The position numbers and the translations under genes were made by a program. A stretch of 64,000 nucleotides of DNA from an uncultured Butyrivibrio sp. (GTDB lineage Bacteria; Bacillota; Clostridia; Lachnospirales; Lachnospiraceae), in assembly GCA_946536145.1 (NCBI GenBank), contig CAMNEA010000004.1, forward strand, positions 29,338 to 93,337, in the 5' to 3' direction. Each line of letters begins with the position of its first letter. The stretch's first letter is position 1. The notes beneath the pieces were generated by a model. That model worked only from the letters and a program-made list of their open reading frames with translations. It did not search any database and was not told where the DNA came from. Below are positions 36,919-44,988 of the stretch, piece after piece.

Positions 36919-38445
36919 ATGGCGAGACAAAAAAAGAAAACAGAAAGAAAATGTGGTGTACTGCTTCCTATATTTTCACTGTCCTCCAAGTACGGGATAG
37001 GAACTTTTTCTAAGGAAGCATACGACTTTGTGGATTTTTTAAAAAATTCGGGGCAGAGCTACTGGCAGATACTGCCGCTTGGACCCACCAGCTATGGTGA
37101 CTCTCCATATCAGTCATTTTCCACATTTGCAGGCAATCCGTATTTTATAGACCTGGAGGAGCTTATAGCCGACGGACTCCTCGACCAAAAGCAGGTGGAC
37201 AAGTGTGATTTCGGCGGCTCTGAGGAGTATATCGACTACGAGAAGATGTACCGCGCAAGGTTCGATATTCTCAAAAAAGCCTTCGAAAACAGGGAAAATG
37301 CAAAAGATTCCAAGACTCTTTTAAAGGAGTTTGAAGAATTTAAGATCAGCCCGGAAAACGACTGGCTCAGCGACTACTCTCTGTTCATGGCGCTAAAGAA
37401 TGCCAACAGCGGAAGAGCATGGAATACCTGGGAAGAGGGAGTGCGCCTTAGAAAGAGCGACGCGCTTGCGAAAGCTTTCGAAAAATATAGAGAGGAAGTG
37501 GAATTTTACAGTTTTATTCAGTTCCTTTTCCTTCGTCAGTGGACAAAACTCAAGGGTTATGCCAATAAAAACGGAATAGAGATCATAGGAGATATCCCGA
37601 TCTATGTGGCTTTTGACAGCGCAGATACCTGGGCCAACCCTGAGCTGTTTCAGCTGGATGAGGAAAATGTACCGATCGATGTTGCGGGATGTCCTCCGGA
37701 TGCGTTCAGCGCTACAGGTCAGCTTTGGGGGAACCCTCTCTACAGATGGGATTATCACAAAAAGACCGGTTATAAGTGGTGGATGAAGAGGATAAGTCAC
37801 TGCTACAAGATCTACGACGTGATAAGGATAGATCATTTCAGGGGATTTGATGAGTACTACGCAATTCCCTACGGAAACCCGACTGCGGAAAATGGCGAGT
37901 GGAGAAAGGGACCCGGGTACGATCTGTTTGATACCATGAAGAAAGAGCTGGGAGATATGGCTGTGATCGCCGAGGATCTCGGATATCTTACGGATTCAGT
38001 CATTAAGCTTGTCAGGAAGACCGGATATCCGGGGATGAAGATACTGCAGTTTGCCTTCGACTCAAGAGAGGAGAGTGACTACCTTCCTCACAACTACACC
38101 AAAAACTGCATTGTATACACAGGAACGCATGACAACGATACTACAAGGAGCTGGTTTGATCAGCTTCAAAGAGATGATAAGAAGTTTGCCAAGGAATATC
38201 TGGGACTTAAGAGCGCCAAAGACGCTGTGTGGACGATCATAAGGGCGGCCTTTGCGAGTGTGTCTGATACAGTCATAATCCCTATGCAGGACTATCTGGA
38301 GCTGCCGGGGTATGCGAGGATTAACACACCTTCGACTCTTGGAGGCAACTGGGTGTGGAGATTAAAGAAAGATGCTCTTACAGAAGAGCTCGGCGATAAA
38401 ATGAAGGACTTCGCGAGAATCTACCGCAGACTTCCTCAGAACTGA
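36919..38445 (+). CDS. malQ: 4-alpha-glucanotransferase (amylomaltase)
   Basis: A 508-residue GH77 enzyme that transfers glucan chains between malto-oligosaccharides. The N-terminus is characteristic (GVLLPIFSLSSKYGIGTFSK, then LPLGPTSYGDSPYQSFSTFA). Catalytic residues are in VIRIDHFRGFDEYYA (nucleophile Asp), VIAEDLGYLT (acid/base Glu) and YTGTHDNDT (transition-state Asp). The 250s loop region (CPPDAFSATGQLWGNPLY) is typical. It works on maltodextrins or glycogen. It is followed after 10 bases by a LacI regulator, suggesting one unit. Confidence 0.96.
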   Translation: MARQKKKTERKCGVLLPIFSLSSKYGIGTFSKEAYDFVDFLKNSGQSYWQILPLGPTSYGDSPYQSFSTFAGNPYFIDLEELIADGLLDQKQVDKCDFGGSEEYIDYEKMYRARFDILKKAFENRENAKDSKTLLKEFEEFKISPENDWLSDYSLFMALKNANSGRAWNTWEEGVRLRKSDALAKAFEKYREEVEFYSFIQFLFLRQWTKLKGYANKNGIEIIGDIPIYVAFDSADTWANPELFQLDEENVPIDVAGCPPDAFSATGQLWGNPLYRWDYHKKTGYKWWMKRISHCYKIYDVIRIDHFRGFDEYYAIPYGNPTAENGEWRKGPGYDLFDTMKKELGDMAVIAEDLGYLTDSVIKLVRKTGYPGMKILQFAFDSREESDYLPHNYTKNCIVYTGTHDNDTTRSWFDQLQRDDKKFAKEYLGLKSAKDAVWTIIRAAFASVSDTVIIPMQDYLELPGYARINTPSTLGGNWVWRLKKDALTEELGDKMKDFARIYRRLPQN

Positions 38446-38455
38446 TAAGGACGAT

Positions 38456-39490
38456 ATGTCAGAGATAACAATAGTTGAGATAGCCAGAAGATGCGGTGTT
38501 GGTGTCAGCACCGTATCCAGGGCTATAAATAATCACTCGGATATCAATCCCGAGACCAAAAAGAGAATATTGGAGGTCATAAGGGAGACCGGCTATATAC
38601 CCAACAACAGCGCAAGGAATCTGAAAAGAAATGATGCAAAGTGCATTGCTGTGTTGGTCAAGGGAATCACAAATCCGTTCTTTGCCCCTATGATAGAAGT
38701 GGTTGAGCATGAGGTTGAGATCAGAAAATATGCGCTGGTACTTCGACATGTTGATGCCTATGAAGATGAGGTCGATGTTGCTCTCGAACTGGAGAAAGAG
38801 AAGAGGCTTCGGGGAATTATCTTCATGGGAGGAAACATCAATCACTCCGCCGACAAGATGAACAAATTAAATGTCCCTGTTGTATTTGCCACGATCGGAT
38901 CGGACATAGCGACCGATCCTGACAGAAAAAGGTATTCTACCGTCGCCGTTGATGACGCCAAAGAGAGCTTTAAGATGGTGGAGTATCTAATTGGCCTGGG
39001 ACATAAAAAGATTGCCATAATGACCGAGGGAAGCGATGCTCACTCGGTTGTACAGCTGCGCCTTCGGGGCTATCTCGATGCATTGAAAAAGCATGACATT
39101 GAGGTCAATGACAGACTGATAAGATACGTGGACCAGAGGATATATACCATGCACAATGGCTATGAGACTGCTAAAATGCTCATTGACTCGGGAGAGGAAT
39201 TTACTGCTTTGTACTGCATATCTGACGTGCTGGCAGTTGGTGCGCTGAGGGCATTTGCCGATTCCGGGATAAGCGTTCCGCAGCAGGTGAGCGTGGCAGG
39301 CTTTGATGGACAGGAACTTTCAAAGTACTGTGTTCCGAGGCTTACTACAATCAAGCAGCCTATCGAGGACATGTCCAGGGAAACGGTCAGACTCCTGTTC
39401 GATATCATCGACAAAGAGAGCTATCACAGACACATAGTTTTTCCCGGAGAACTGGTCATTGGAGAATCAACAAGGAAGCTGGAGAAATAA
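38456..39490 (+). CDS. LacI family transcriptional regulator
   Basis: A 344-residue repressor. The HTH is ITIVEIARRCGVGVSTVSRA followed by INNHSDINPETKKRI; the sensor domain has CIAVLVKGITNPFFAPMIEV and VSVAGFDGQELSKYCVPRLT. AAGGAC precedes the ATG. It is encoded 10 bases after malQ, so it probably controls maltodextrin genes in response to a sugar. It is distinct from the LacI protein at 9337; I saw no copy of that protein's operator here. Confidence 0.92.
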   Translation: MSEITIVEIARRCGVGVSTVSRAINNHSDINPETKKRILEVIRETGYIPNNSARNLKRNDAKCIAVLVKGITNPFFAPMIEVVEHEVEIRKYALVLRHVDAYEDEVDVALELEKEKRLRGIIFMGGNINHSADKMNKLNVPVVFATIGSDIATDPDRKRYSTVAVDDAKESFKMVEYLIGLGHKKIAIMTEGSDAHSVVQLRLRGYLDALKKHDIEVNDRLIRYVDQRIYTMHNGYETAKMLIDSGEEFTALYCISDVLAVGALRAFADSGISVPQQVSVAGFDGQELSKYCVPRLTTIKQPIEDMSRETVRLLFDIIDKESYHRHIVFPGELVIGESTRKLEK

Positions 39491-39685
39491 ATGGAAGAAT
39501 TTGAATACGAGGGTTATACAGGCAGCGTTATTTACGACAAAAAATGTGACTACTACACCGGTGAAGTAAAGGTGGGAGATCGGATTTACACCTATGAAGG
39601 CGATACACTTGAGGAACTTCGGGAAGACTTTGAGGATATCATAGATTCGATCATTGCTTTTGATGAAATGGAAGAGGAAATATGA
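39491..39685 (+). CDS. HicB-like small protein
   Basis: A 64-residue protein whose ATG directly follows the LacI stop codon. It resembles the N-terminal partly degraded RNase H fold of HicB antitoxins (YEGYTGSVIYDKKCDYYTGE, then TYEGDTLEELREDFEDIID). The C-terminal DNA-binding domain of full-length HicB is absent and there is no hicA-like toxin next to it. Solitary HicB-like proteins of this size are common in Firmicutes; the function is unclear. Confidence 0.75.
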   Translation: MEEFEYEGYTGSVIYDKKCDYYTGEVKVGDRIYTYEGDTLEELREDFEDIIDSIIAFDEMEEEI

Positions 39686-39715
39686 TATACTACCTTTGGT
39701 TTTGGGGAGGTAGTC

Positions 39716-40507
39716 ATGGAAAAAGTATTAGAGTATTTGCTTAAGTATGTCCTGCCGTTTCTGGCAGCTTATCTCATAAATCTTTTGCTGAATAAATTTC
39801 TTAATAAGGATACACTTAGGGGGAAGCTTCATCTGATCTTCCTTAAGGGCATTATTATCGCGCTCGTCTGGGCGGTGGCTATCCTTACTGCCATGAGCGG
39901 TATACCTGCTTTTTCGAAGACCTGGGAAACCGCGATCGCGTCATCGGGAATGGCTGCTGTTGTCATGGGTCTTGCAGCCCAGTCCACTCTATCCAATGTG
40001 TTCGCCGGAATAGCTCTTTCGGCATCTCATTCGCGTCCCTTCGATATAGGGGACAGGATAAGGATCGACACCTACGATCCGGGATTTGTAGAAGATATTA
40101 CCCTGCGGCACACCGTGATAAAGACCTATCAGAATGAGATCATCTATGTTCCGAACTCTATAGTCGGATCTTCAACAATCGTAAACTATACTCAGGAGAA
40201 TTCTTTTTCATATCCTATCAGGGTCTCAGTGGCATACGGAACAGACATGGAAAAAGCCATGGATGTTATGGCTGCCGCGATTGACAGCCATCCCAAGCAC
40301 TACGGAGAAAAACCCGTGGTACTGTGCAAGAGCTGCGATGAAAGCGGAGTTACGCTTCAGGCTCTCGTTGAGACCAGGGACTTTAGGGACAATCCAAGAA
40401 CATGTTCTGAATCTCTTGTGGAGATCATGAAGAGATTTGAAAAAGAGGGAATCGAGATACCGTACAACAAGCTTGTACTTTTACACGAGGGGGAAAACAA
40501 TGGGTAA
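39716..40507 (+). CDS. Small-conductance mechanosensitive channel (MscS family)
   Basis: A 263-residue protein. One N-terminal membrane helix (YVLPFLAAYLINLLLNKFL) and a second (GIIIALVWAVAILTAMSG) precede the pore helix, with IASSGMAAVVMGLAAQSTLS in the MscS pattern. The beta domain follows (SRPFDIGDRIRI, IIYVPNSIVGSSTIVNYTQE). It is about 40 residues shorter than the paralogue at 13212. Its end overlaps the thymidine kinase start by 8 bases, so the two are translationally coupled. Confidence 0.9.
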   Translation: MEKVLEYLLKYVLPFLAAYLINLLLNKFLNKDTLRGKLHLIFLKGIIIALVWAVAILTAMSGIPAFSKTWETAIASSGMAAVVMGLAAQSTLSNVFAGIALSASHSRPFDIGDRIRIDTYDPGFVEDITLRHTVIKTYQNEIIYVPNSIVGSSTIVNYTQENSFSYPIRVSVAYGTDMEKAMDVMAAAIDSHPKHYGEKPVVLCKSCDESGVTLQALVETRDFRDNPRTCSESLVEIMKRFEKEGIEIPYNKLVLLHEGENNG

Positions 40508-41114
40508 GCTGTATTTCAGATATGGGGCAATGGGAAGTTCCAAGACAGCCAACGCGCTTATGGTACGTTACAATTATCTTGAGAAGGGGCAGAACTGCAT
40601 CCTCCTAAAGCCCGCTGTTGAAAACAGGGATGGTGAAAAGGTCGTAAGGTCAAGAATGGGACTTTATGCTGACTGCATTTTTGTTGAGGATTTTCTTGAT
40701 GAAGTGGTAAATGAGTGGTTCACCAAAAAGTCGGAGGCATGGAAGGCGCTTGACTGCGTACTTGTTGACGAGGCGCAGTTTCTGACTGAGGAGCAGGTGA
40801 ATCTTCTTGCGGAGGTTGTGGACCGGTATGACCTTCCGGTTATCTGCTATGGCCTGAGAACCGATTTTACAAGCCATCTGTTTACCGGCTCCAAGCGGCT
40901 CATGGAAGTTGCCAACTATATTGAGGAGGTTCCCACGGTCTGCTGGTGCGGAAGAAGGGCACAGTTCAATGCCAGGGTCATCGACGGCAAGATCGTAAGA
41001 CATGGCGAACAGATCATGATGGGAGGCAACGAATCCTATGTATCCGTTTGCCGCAGGCATTTCCTTAGCGGCGAAGTTACAGGAAACCGTGAACGTGATA
41101 TAAAGGATCTGTAA
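40500..41114 (+). CDS. tdk: Thymidine kinase
   Basis: A 204-residue type II thymidine kinase; ATG 40500 lies inside the end of the mscS-type gene with GAGGGGGA upstream. The P-loop is YGAMGSSKTANAL, with S where many family members have G. The catalytic and thymidine-site regions are VLVDEAQFLTEEQVNLL and VICYGLRTDFTSHLF. The zinc ligands are CWC in VCWCGRRAQFNAR and Cys in VCRRHF. It phosphorylates salvaged thymidine to dTMP. Confidence 0.93.
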   Translation: MGKLYFRYGAMGSSKTANALMVRYNYLEKGQNCILLKPAVENRDGEKVVRSRMGLYADCIFVEDFLDEVVNEWFTKKSEAWKALDCVLVDEAQFLTEEQVNLLAEVVDRYDLPVICYGLRTDFTSHLFTGSKRLMEVANYIEEVPTVCWCGRRAQFNARVIDGKIVRHGEQIMMGGNESYVSVCRRHFLSGEVTGNRERDIKDL

Positions 41115-41131
41115 GTTTTGAAATAAATTAT

Positions 41132-41158
41132 TAATTTCCCGGCTGTATGTACCGATAT
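41132..41158 (+). promoter_or_regulatory. Putative sigma-28 (SigD) promoter
   Basis: TAAT at 41132-41135 and ACCGATAT at 41151-41158 are separated by exactly 15 bases. Against the sigma-28 consensus (TAAA, 15 bases, GCCGATAA) this matches 9 of 12 positions. The gene downstream is of a type usually found with motility genes. Confidence 0.5.
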
Positions 41159-41216
41159 ATAAAGTACAAGCTATGGAAAGCATGGATCTTCAGGGATGAG
41201 TAATCTTCACACGAAT

Positions 41217-41288
41217 GAAGGTTCATTTTTTGTGCCCAAAAACATGGAAAAGGCGCCAGGAGCCTGTTTTTGGAAAATGTGAACCTTC
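41217..41288 (+). promoter_or_regulatory. Long structured 5' leader hairpin with GGA motifs
   Basis: The arms GAAGGTTCA (41217-41225) and TGAACCTTC (41280-41288) close a hairpin whose middle adds a perfect 9-bp helix CCAAAAACA / TGTTTTTGG (41236-41244 and 41265-41273) and a GGC / GCC pair around an apical loop containing AGGA. It ends 4 bases before the AAAGGAGG ribosome binding site. This could be a translational control element, for example for CsrA. Confidence 0.55.
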
Positions 41289-41303
41289 GCCAAAGGAGGT
41301 ACC

Positions 41304-42356
41304 ATGAGAATTGCACAAAGTAACGTAAATTTTGTCTCCTCGCACAAGTATTATGAGGAGAACAGTGTGGCCGTAAAGAGCGGTACACTTTCAGCACCTT
41401 CATTTATTGACAATCTGAAGGAACGGGAAAAGAAAGGAGATTCACTGGAGCTGACAAGGATAGGCTCTGATGAGGAGGCTTTGAAAAACTCCGGCTATTC
41501 ATCGCTAAGGCCCTCCAAGACCGAGTATACTGCACCTTCGGACCAGGGACTGGCAGATCAGATCTCTGAGCTCAGGATAGGCCTGCTTGAAAGGATAATG
41601 AGGCTTCTTCAGATGCTCTCGCCGGAAAGGCAGTCCGGGGGCTACAGAAGCATGCTTCAAAATACAGCCGATATGCTGAGCAGTGCTTCATTTATCAAGG
41701 TGACTACACTTACAGCTACGCACTACGAGGAGGAGGCAACCACTTTTTCCGGTACGGGAAGCGCAGTCACGGAAGATGGAAGGACGATCGACTTCGGAGT
41801 AAGTTTTTCGATGTCAAGATCTCTTGCACAGTATGCAAATCTTGATATGAAGCAGGCTGTAAGCTACATAGATCCCATGGTGATAAATGTCACAGGAGAC
41901 GTAACCCACATAAGCGATCAGTCTTTTTACTTTGACCTCGACTGTGACGGCAAGGAGGAAAAGATATCTTCGCTTGGGGCGGGATCAGGTTTTCTTGCGC
42001 TTGATAAGAACAGCGACGGGAAGATAAATGACGGATCCGAACTTTTTGGCACAAAGAGCGGCGATGGATTTAAGGATCTGTCAGGCTATGATAAAGACGG
42101 AAATGGCTGGATCGATGAGAACGATGAGGTATATGACAGACTCAGGATCTGGATAAGGAATGAGGATGGAACGGATTCGCTCCTGTCACTTAAGGAAGCT
42201 GATGTCGGGGCGATCTATCTTGGAAGCGCCGATACTCCATACAGCCACATAGGATCCGACCTGATGGAGAGAGCCATGACCAGGGCTTCGGGTATTTTCC
42301 TGAAAGAGAGCGGAGGCGTAGGCACAGTGGCGCAGGTTGACCTGGCGGCAATGTGA
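41304..42356 (+). CDS. Calcium-binding-repeat protein, motility-associated type
   Basis: A 350-residue protein with AAAGGAGG 6 bases before the ATG and no signal peptide. The N-terminal 140 residues are helical and variable. From about residue 195 a beta domain leads into YFDLDCDGKEEKISSL, then LALDKNSDGKINDGSELFG and GYDKDGNGWIDENDEVYDRL, which are EF-hand-like D-x-D/N-x-D-G loops. Proteins of this type occur in flagellated Firmicutes and Proteobacteria, with no fixed function. A sigma-28-like promoter at 41132 supports a link to motility. It may leave the cell through the flagellar export route, which is inference. Confidence 0.7.
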   Translation: MRIAQSNVNFVSSHKYYEENSVAVKSGTLSAPSFIDNLKEREKKGDSLELTRIGSDEEALKNSGYSSLRPSKTEYTAPSDQGLADQISELRIGLLERIMRLLQMLSPERQSGGYRSMLQNTADMLSSASFIKVTTLTATHYEEEATTFSGTGSAVTEDGRTIDFGVSFSMSRSLAQYANLDMKQAVSYIDPMVINVTGDVTHISDQSFYFDLDCDGKEEKISSLGAGSGFLALDKNSDGKINDGSELFGTKSGDGFKDLSGYDKDGNGWIDENDEVYDRLRIWIRNEDGTDSLLSLKEADVGAIYLGSADTPYSHIGSDLMERAMTRASGIFLKESGGVGTVAQVDLAAM

Positions 42357-42416
42357 GGCAGATCCTGCTTGCAGTTTGATGCAAGGTAATATAAAATGTC
42401 ATTTAACGATGTCAGG

Positions 42417-42457
42417 GTCAAAAGACCGGCCATCTGGTCGGTCTTTTGACTTTCTGT
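42417..42457 (+). terminator. Intrinsic terminator before hisC
   Basis: A perfect 12-bp stem GTCAAAAGACCG / CGGTCTTTTGAC (42417-42428 and 42439-42450) followed by TTTCTGT. Confidence 0.8.
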
Positions 42458-42491
42458 CATATAAATGTCAAACAGATACAGGGGAGGAATT

Positions 42492-43547
42492 ATGAGCTGG
42501 GAAGATAATGTCAGAAAAGTTGTTCCGTACACACCTGGAGAGCAGCCCAAAATCAAGAATATTATCAAGCTTAATACCAATGAAAATCCTTATCCGCCCT
42601 CACCTCTTGTTTATAAGGCCTATGAGGAAACCGAACTGGCGGATCTTAGGAAATACCCTGATCCGGTATGTTCCGTACTGGTGGATTCCATTGCTTCTTT
42701 TTATGATGTTAAAAAGGAGAATGTCTTCGTGGGAGTCGGTTCTGATGACGTGATCTCCATGGCGTTTCTTACTTTCTTTAATTCAGATAAGCATATTCTT
42801 TTCCCGGATATAACATATTCGTTTTATGATGTTTGGGCAGACCTGTACAGGATCCCTTATAAACAGATGCCTCTTAAGGATGATTTTTCGATCGACCCCA
42901 AAGATTATTACGGCGAGAACGGCGGAGTGGTGATCGCCAATCCTAATGCGCCGACAGGAGTCAGACTACCTCTGGAGGCAGTAGAGGATATCATTTTACA
43001 CAACAGGGATGTGGTCGTTATAGTTGATGAGGCATATGTTGACTTCGGCGGAGAGAGCGCACTCCCTCTTATCAATAAATATGACAATCTGCTTGTCGTA
43101 AGGACCTTCTCAAAGTCAAGGTCACTTGCGGGACTTCGTATCGGCTATGCCTTTGGATGCGAGAAGATCATCAAATATCTTCTTGATGCCAAGTTCTCCT
43201 TTAACTCTTATACAATGAACATGCCATCTCTCATACTCGGGGCGGCGGCTATGAACGACAGGGCTTACTTCGAGGAGACGACGGATAAGGTGATAAACAC
43301 GAGGGAGCGTGTCAAGAAGCAGCTTAGGGACCTTGGATTTGTGTTTGAGGATTCAAAGACAAACTTCATTTTTGCCCGCCACCCGGACAGGCATGGAAGG
43401 GAAATATTTGACTATTTGCGTACACATGATATAATAGTTCGTCGCTTTGATAAGCCAAGGATAGACGAATATTTGAGAATTTCCATCGGAACAGATGAGG
43501 AGATGGACAGGCTCATTGAGGTTTTAAAGGAATATCTTGGCAGGTAG
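42492..43547 (+). CDS. hisC: Histidinol-phosphate aminotransferase
   Basis: A 351-residue class I/II PLP enzyme. ATG 42492 has GGGGAGGA 4 bases upstream; an ATG at 42465 lacks a site. Conserved features are KLNTNENPYPPSP, VGVGSDDVI, NPNAPTGV, VDEAYVDFGG and the PLP lysine in RTFSKSRSLAGLRIGYAFG. It converts imidazole acetol-phosphate to histidinol-phosphate. No other histidine genes are near, so it stands apart from a his operon. Some HisC-like enzymes also act on aromatic amino acids or cobalamin precursors. Confidence 0.9.
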   Translation: MSWEDNVRKVVPYTPGEQPKIKNIIKLNTNENPYPPSPLVYKAYEETELADLRKYPDPVCSVLVDSIASFYDVKKENVFVGVGSDDVISMAFLTFFNSDKHILFPDITYSFYDVWADLYRIPYKQMPLKDDFSIDPKDYYGENGGVVIANPNAPTGVRLPLEAVEDIILHNRDVVVIVDEAYVDFGGESALPLINKYDNLLVVRTFSKSRSLAGLRIGYAFGCEKIIKYLLDAKFSFNSYTMNMPSLILGAAAMNDRAYFEETTDKVINTRERVKKQLRDLGFVFEDSKTNFIFARHPDRHGREIFDYLRTHDIIVRRFDKPRIDEYLRISIGTDEEMDRLIEVLKEYLGR

Positions 43548-43565
43548 TTTTATAGAGGAGTATTT

Positions 43566-44084
43566 ATGTTGACATTTTTTAAAGAATCACTGATCGGTCA
43601 GTATATTACAGTGTTCATCGTTTCAATGGTACCGCTTATCGAGCTTAGGGGAGCGATTCCTTTTGCTTATGCTTTCTCGCATACGGGAACGGGATTTAAT
43701 CTGCTTCTTGGATATATCCTTATTGCGATCGGCAATATGGTTCCTGTGCCTCTCATCTATTTCTTTGCAAGGAAGGTCCTTGAGTGGGGAAAAGACAAAC
43801 CGGTAATCGGAGGCTTTTTTACATTCTGTCTTACAAAGGGAGAAAAGGGCGGACAGAAGCTTCAGGAAAAAGCCGGACAGGGGCTGTTCATTGCCCTTAT
43901 GCTGTTCGTTGGAATCCCGCTTCCCGGAACCGGTGCCTGGACAGGAACTCTTGCAGCCAGCATACTGGATATGGATTTTAAGAAGACGATCACCGCTGTC
44001 ATCTGTGGAATCGCACTGGCAGCAGTTATTGTAAGTATTGTATGCGCACTTGGATTCGGTGCATGGTTTGGAATCACAGGCTGA
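43566..44084 (+). CDS. Small multidrug export family membrane protein (COG2426)
   Basis: A 172-residue protein with 4-5 membrane segments. The N-terminal pattern TVFIVSMVPLIELRGAIPFA is the signature of the family, followed by AIGNMVPVPLIYFFARKVLE and GIPLPGTGAWTGTLAA. Transport substrate is not established for the family. AGGAG precedes the ATG; it is 18 bases after hisC and 29 before the methyltransferase gene, so probably in one unit with hisC. Confidence 0.9.
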   Translation: MLTFFKESLIGQYITVFIVSMVPLIELRGAIPFAYAFSHTGTGFNLLLGYILIAIGNMVPVPLIYFFARKVLEWGKDKPVIGGFFTFCLTKGEKGGQKLQEKAGQGLFIALMLFVGIPLPGTGAWTGTLAASILDMDFKKTITAVICGIALAAVIVSIVCALGFGAWFGITG

Positions 44085-44113
44085 TAAAATGACAGCCACA
44101 CAGGAGAATACAA

Positions 44114-44968
44114 ATGGAAGCATATACGGATTTTGCCGCAGTATATGATACTTTTATGGATGATACCCCATACGATGTATGGGGTGATTTTGTTGCCGGA
44201 CTAATTGAGCGGTATGGAATATCAAAGCCTGTGGAATCTGATAAAGGCAAGGCGAAGGCCCCTGCGGAATCTGAGGAGACTGACCTTGAAGAAGCCCTTA
44301 CCCAGGAAAAAAACCTTGTAGTGGAGCTTGGCTGCGGAACCGGAAGTTTTACAAGGGTATTAAAGAAAAAGGGCTTTGATATTATCGGTATGGATCTGTC
44401 ACCCGAGATGCTCAATGTTGCAAGAAATAAGGCATCAGAGGAAAAACTTGATATAATGTTTATTGAACAGGATATGAGGGAGCTGGATCTTTACTGTACT
44501 GCCGGAACCATAGTCAGTGTGTGTGACAGCATAAACTATATTCTGGATGATGAAGAGATCGTTGAGACGTTTCGGCTTGTAAACAATTTTCTTTTTCCCG
44601 GGGGAGTACTGATCTTCGATTTTAATACCCTGCATAAGTACAGGGATGTTATCGGGGATGCGACAATTGCGGAAAACCGTGAGGATTGCAGCTTTATCTG
44701 GGATAATTATTTCCATGAGGACGAAGGTATCAACGAATATGATCTGACGGTTTTTGTATCATGCGATGAGGAAAAAGACCTGTTTAAGAGATTTACGGAG
44801 ACGCATTTCCAGAGGGGATATACACTTGAGGAAATGAGGAGCTTTATCGAAAGATCTGGTCTTATGTTTGTGGATGCAATTGATGCCGATACGCATGATG
44901 AACCTACCGATGAGAGCGAACGGATATATGTGATCGCGAGGGAACAGGGCAAAACTGCTTGTTTATGA
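44114..44968 (+). CDS. Class I SAM-dependent methyltransferase
   Basis: A 284-residue protein. The SAM site is LVVELGCGTGSFTRVLKKKG (about residues 67-86), with GMDLSPEMLNVARNKA and FIEQDMRELDL as motifs II and III. The N-terminal YTDFAAVYDTFMDDTPYDVW is typical of this group. Between them lies a charged insert of about 30 residues (VESDKGKAKAPAESEETDLE) not normal for the family. The acceptor substrate is unknown; it may modify a small molecule or tRNA base. Confidence 0.88.
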   Translation: MEAYTDFAAVYDTFMDDTPYDVWGDFVAGLIERYGISKPVESDKGKAKAPAESEETDLEEALTQEKNLVVELGCGTGSFTRVLKKKGFDIIGMDLSPEMLNVARNKASEEKLDIMFIEQDMRELDLYCTAGTIVSVCDSINYILDDEEIVETFRLVNNFLFPGGVLIFDFNTLHKYRDVIGDATIAENREDCSFIWDNYFHEDEGINEYDLTVFVSCDEEKDLFKRFTETHFQRGYTLEEMRSFIERSGLMFVDAIDADTHDEPTDESERIYVIAREQGKTACL

Positions 44969-44988
44969 CCAAATGGAGACGATGATAT

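Noticed and set aside
39491..39685. HicAB toxin-antitoxin pair
   Set aside because: Only a HicB-like N-terminal domain is present; there is no hicA-like gene on either side.
41217..41288. c-di-GMP riboswitch in the leader at 41217
   Set aside because: The conserved GEMM core sequences and two-helix layout were not found; the region is a single long hairpin.
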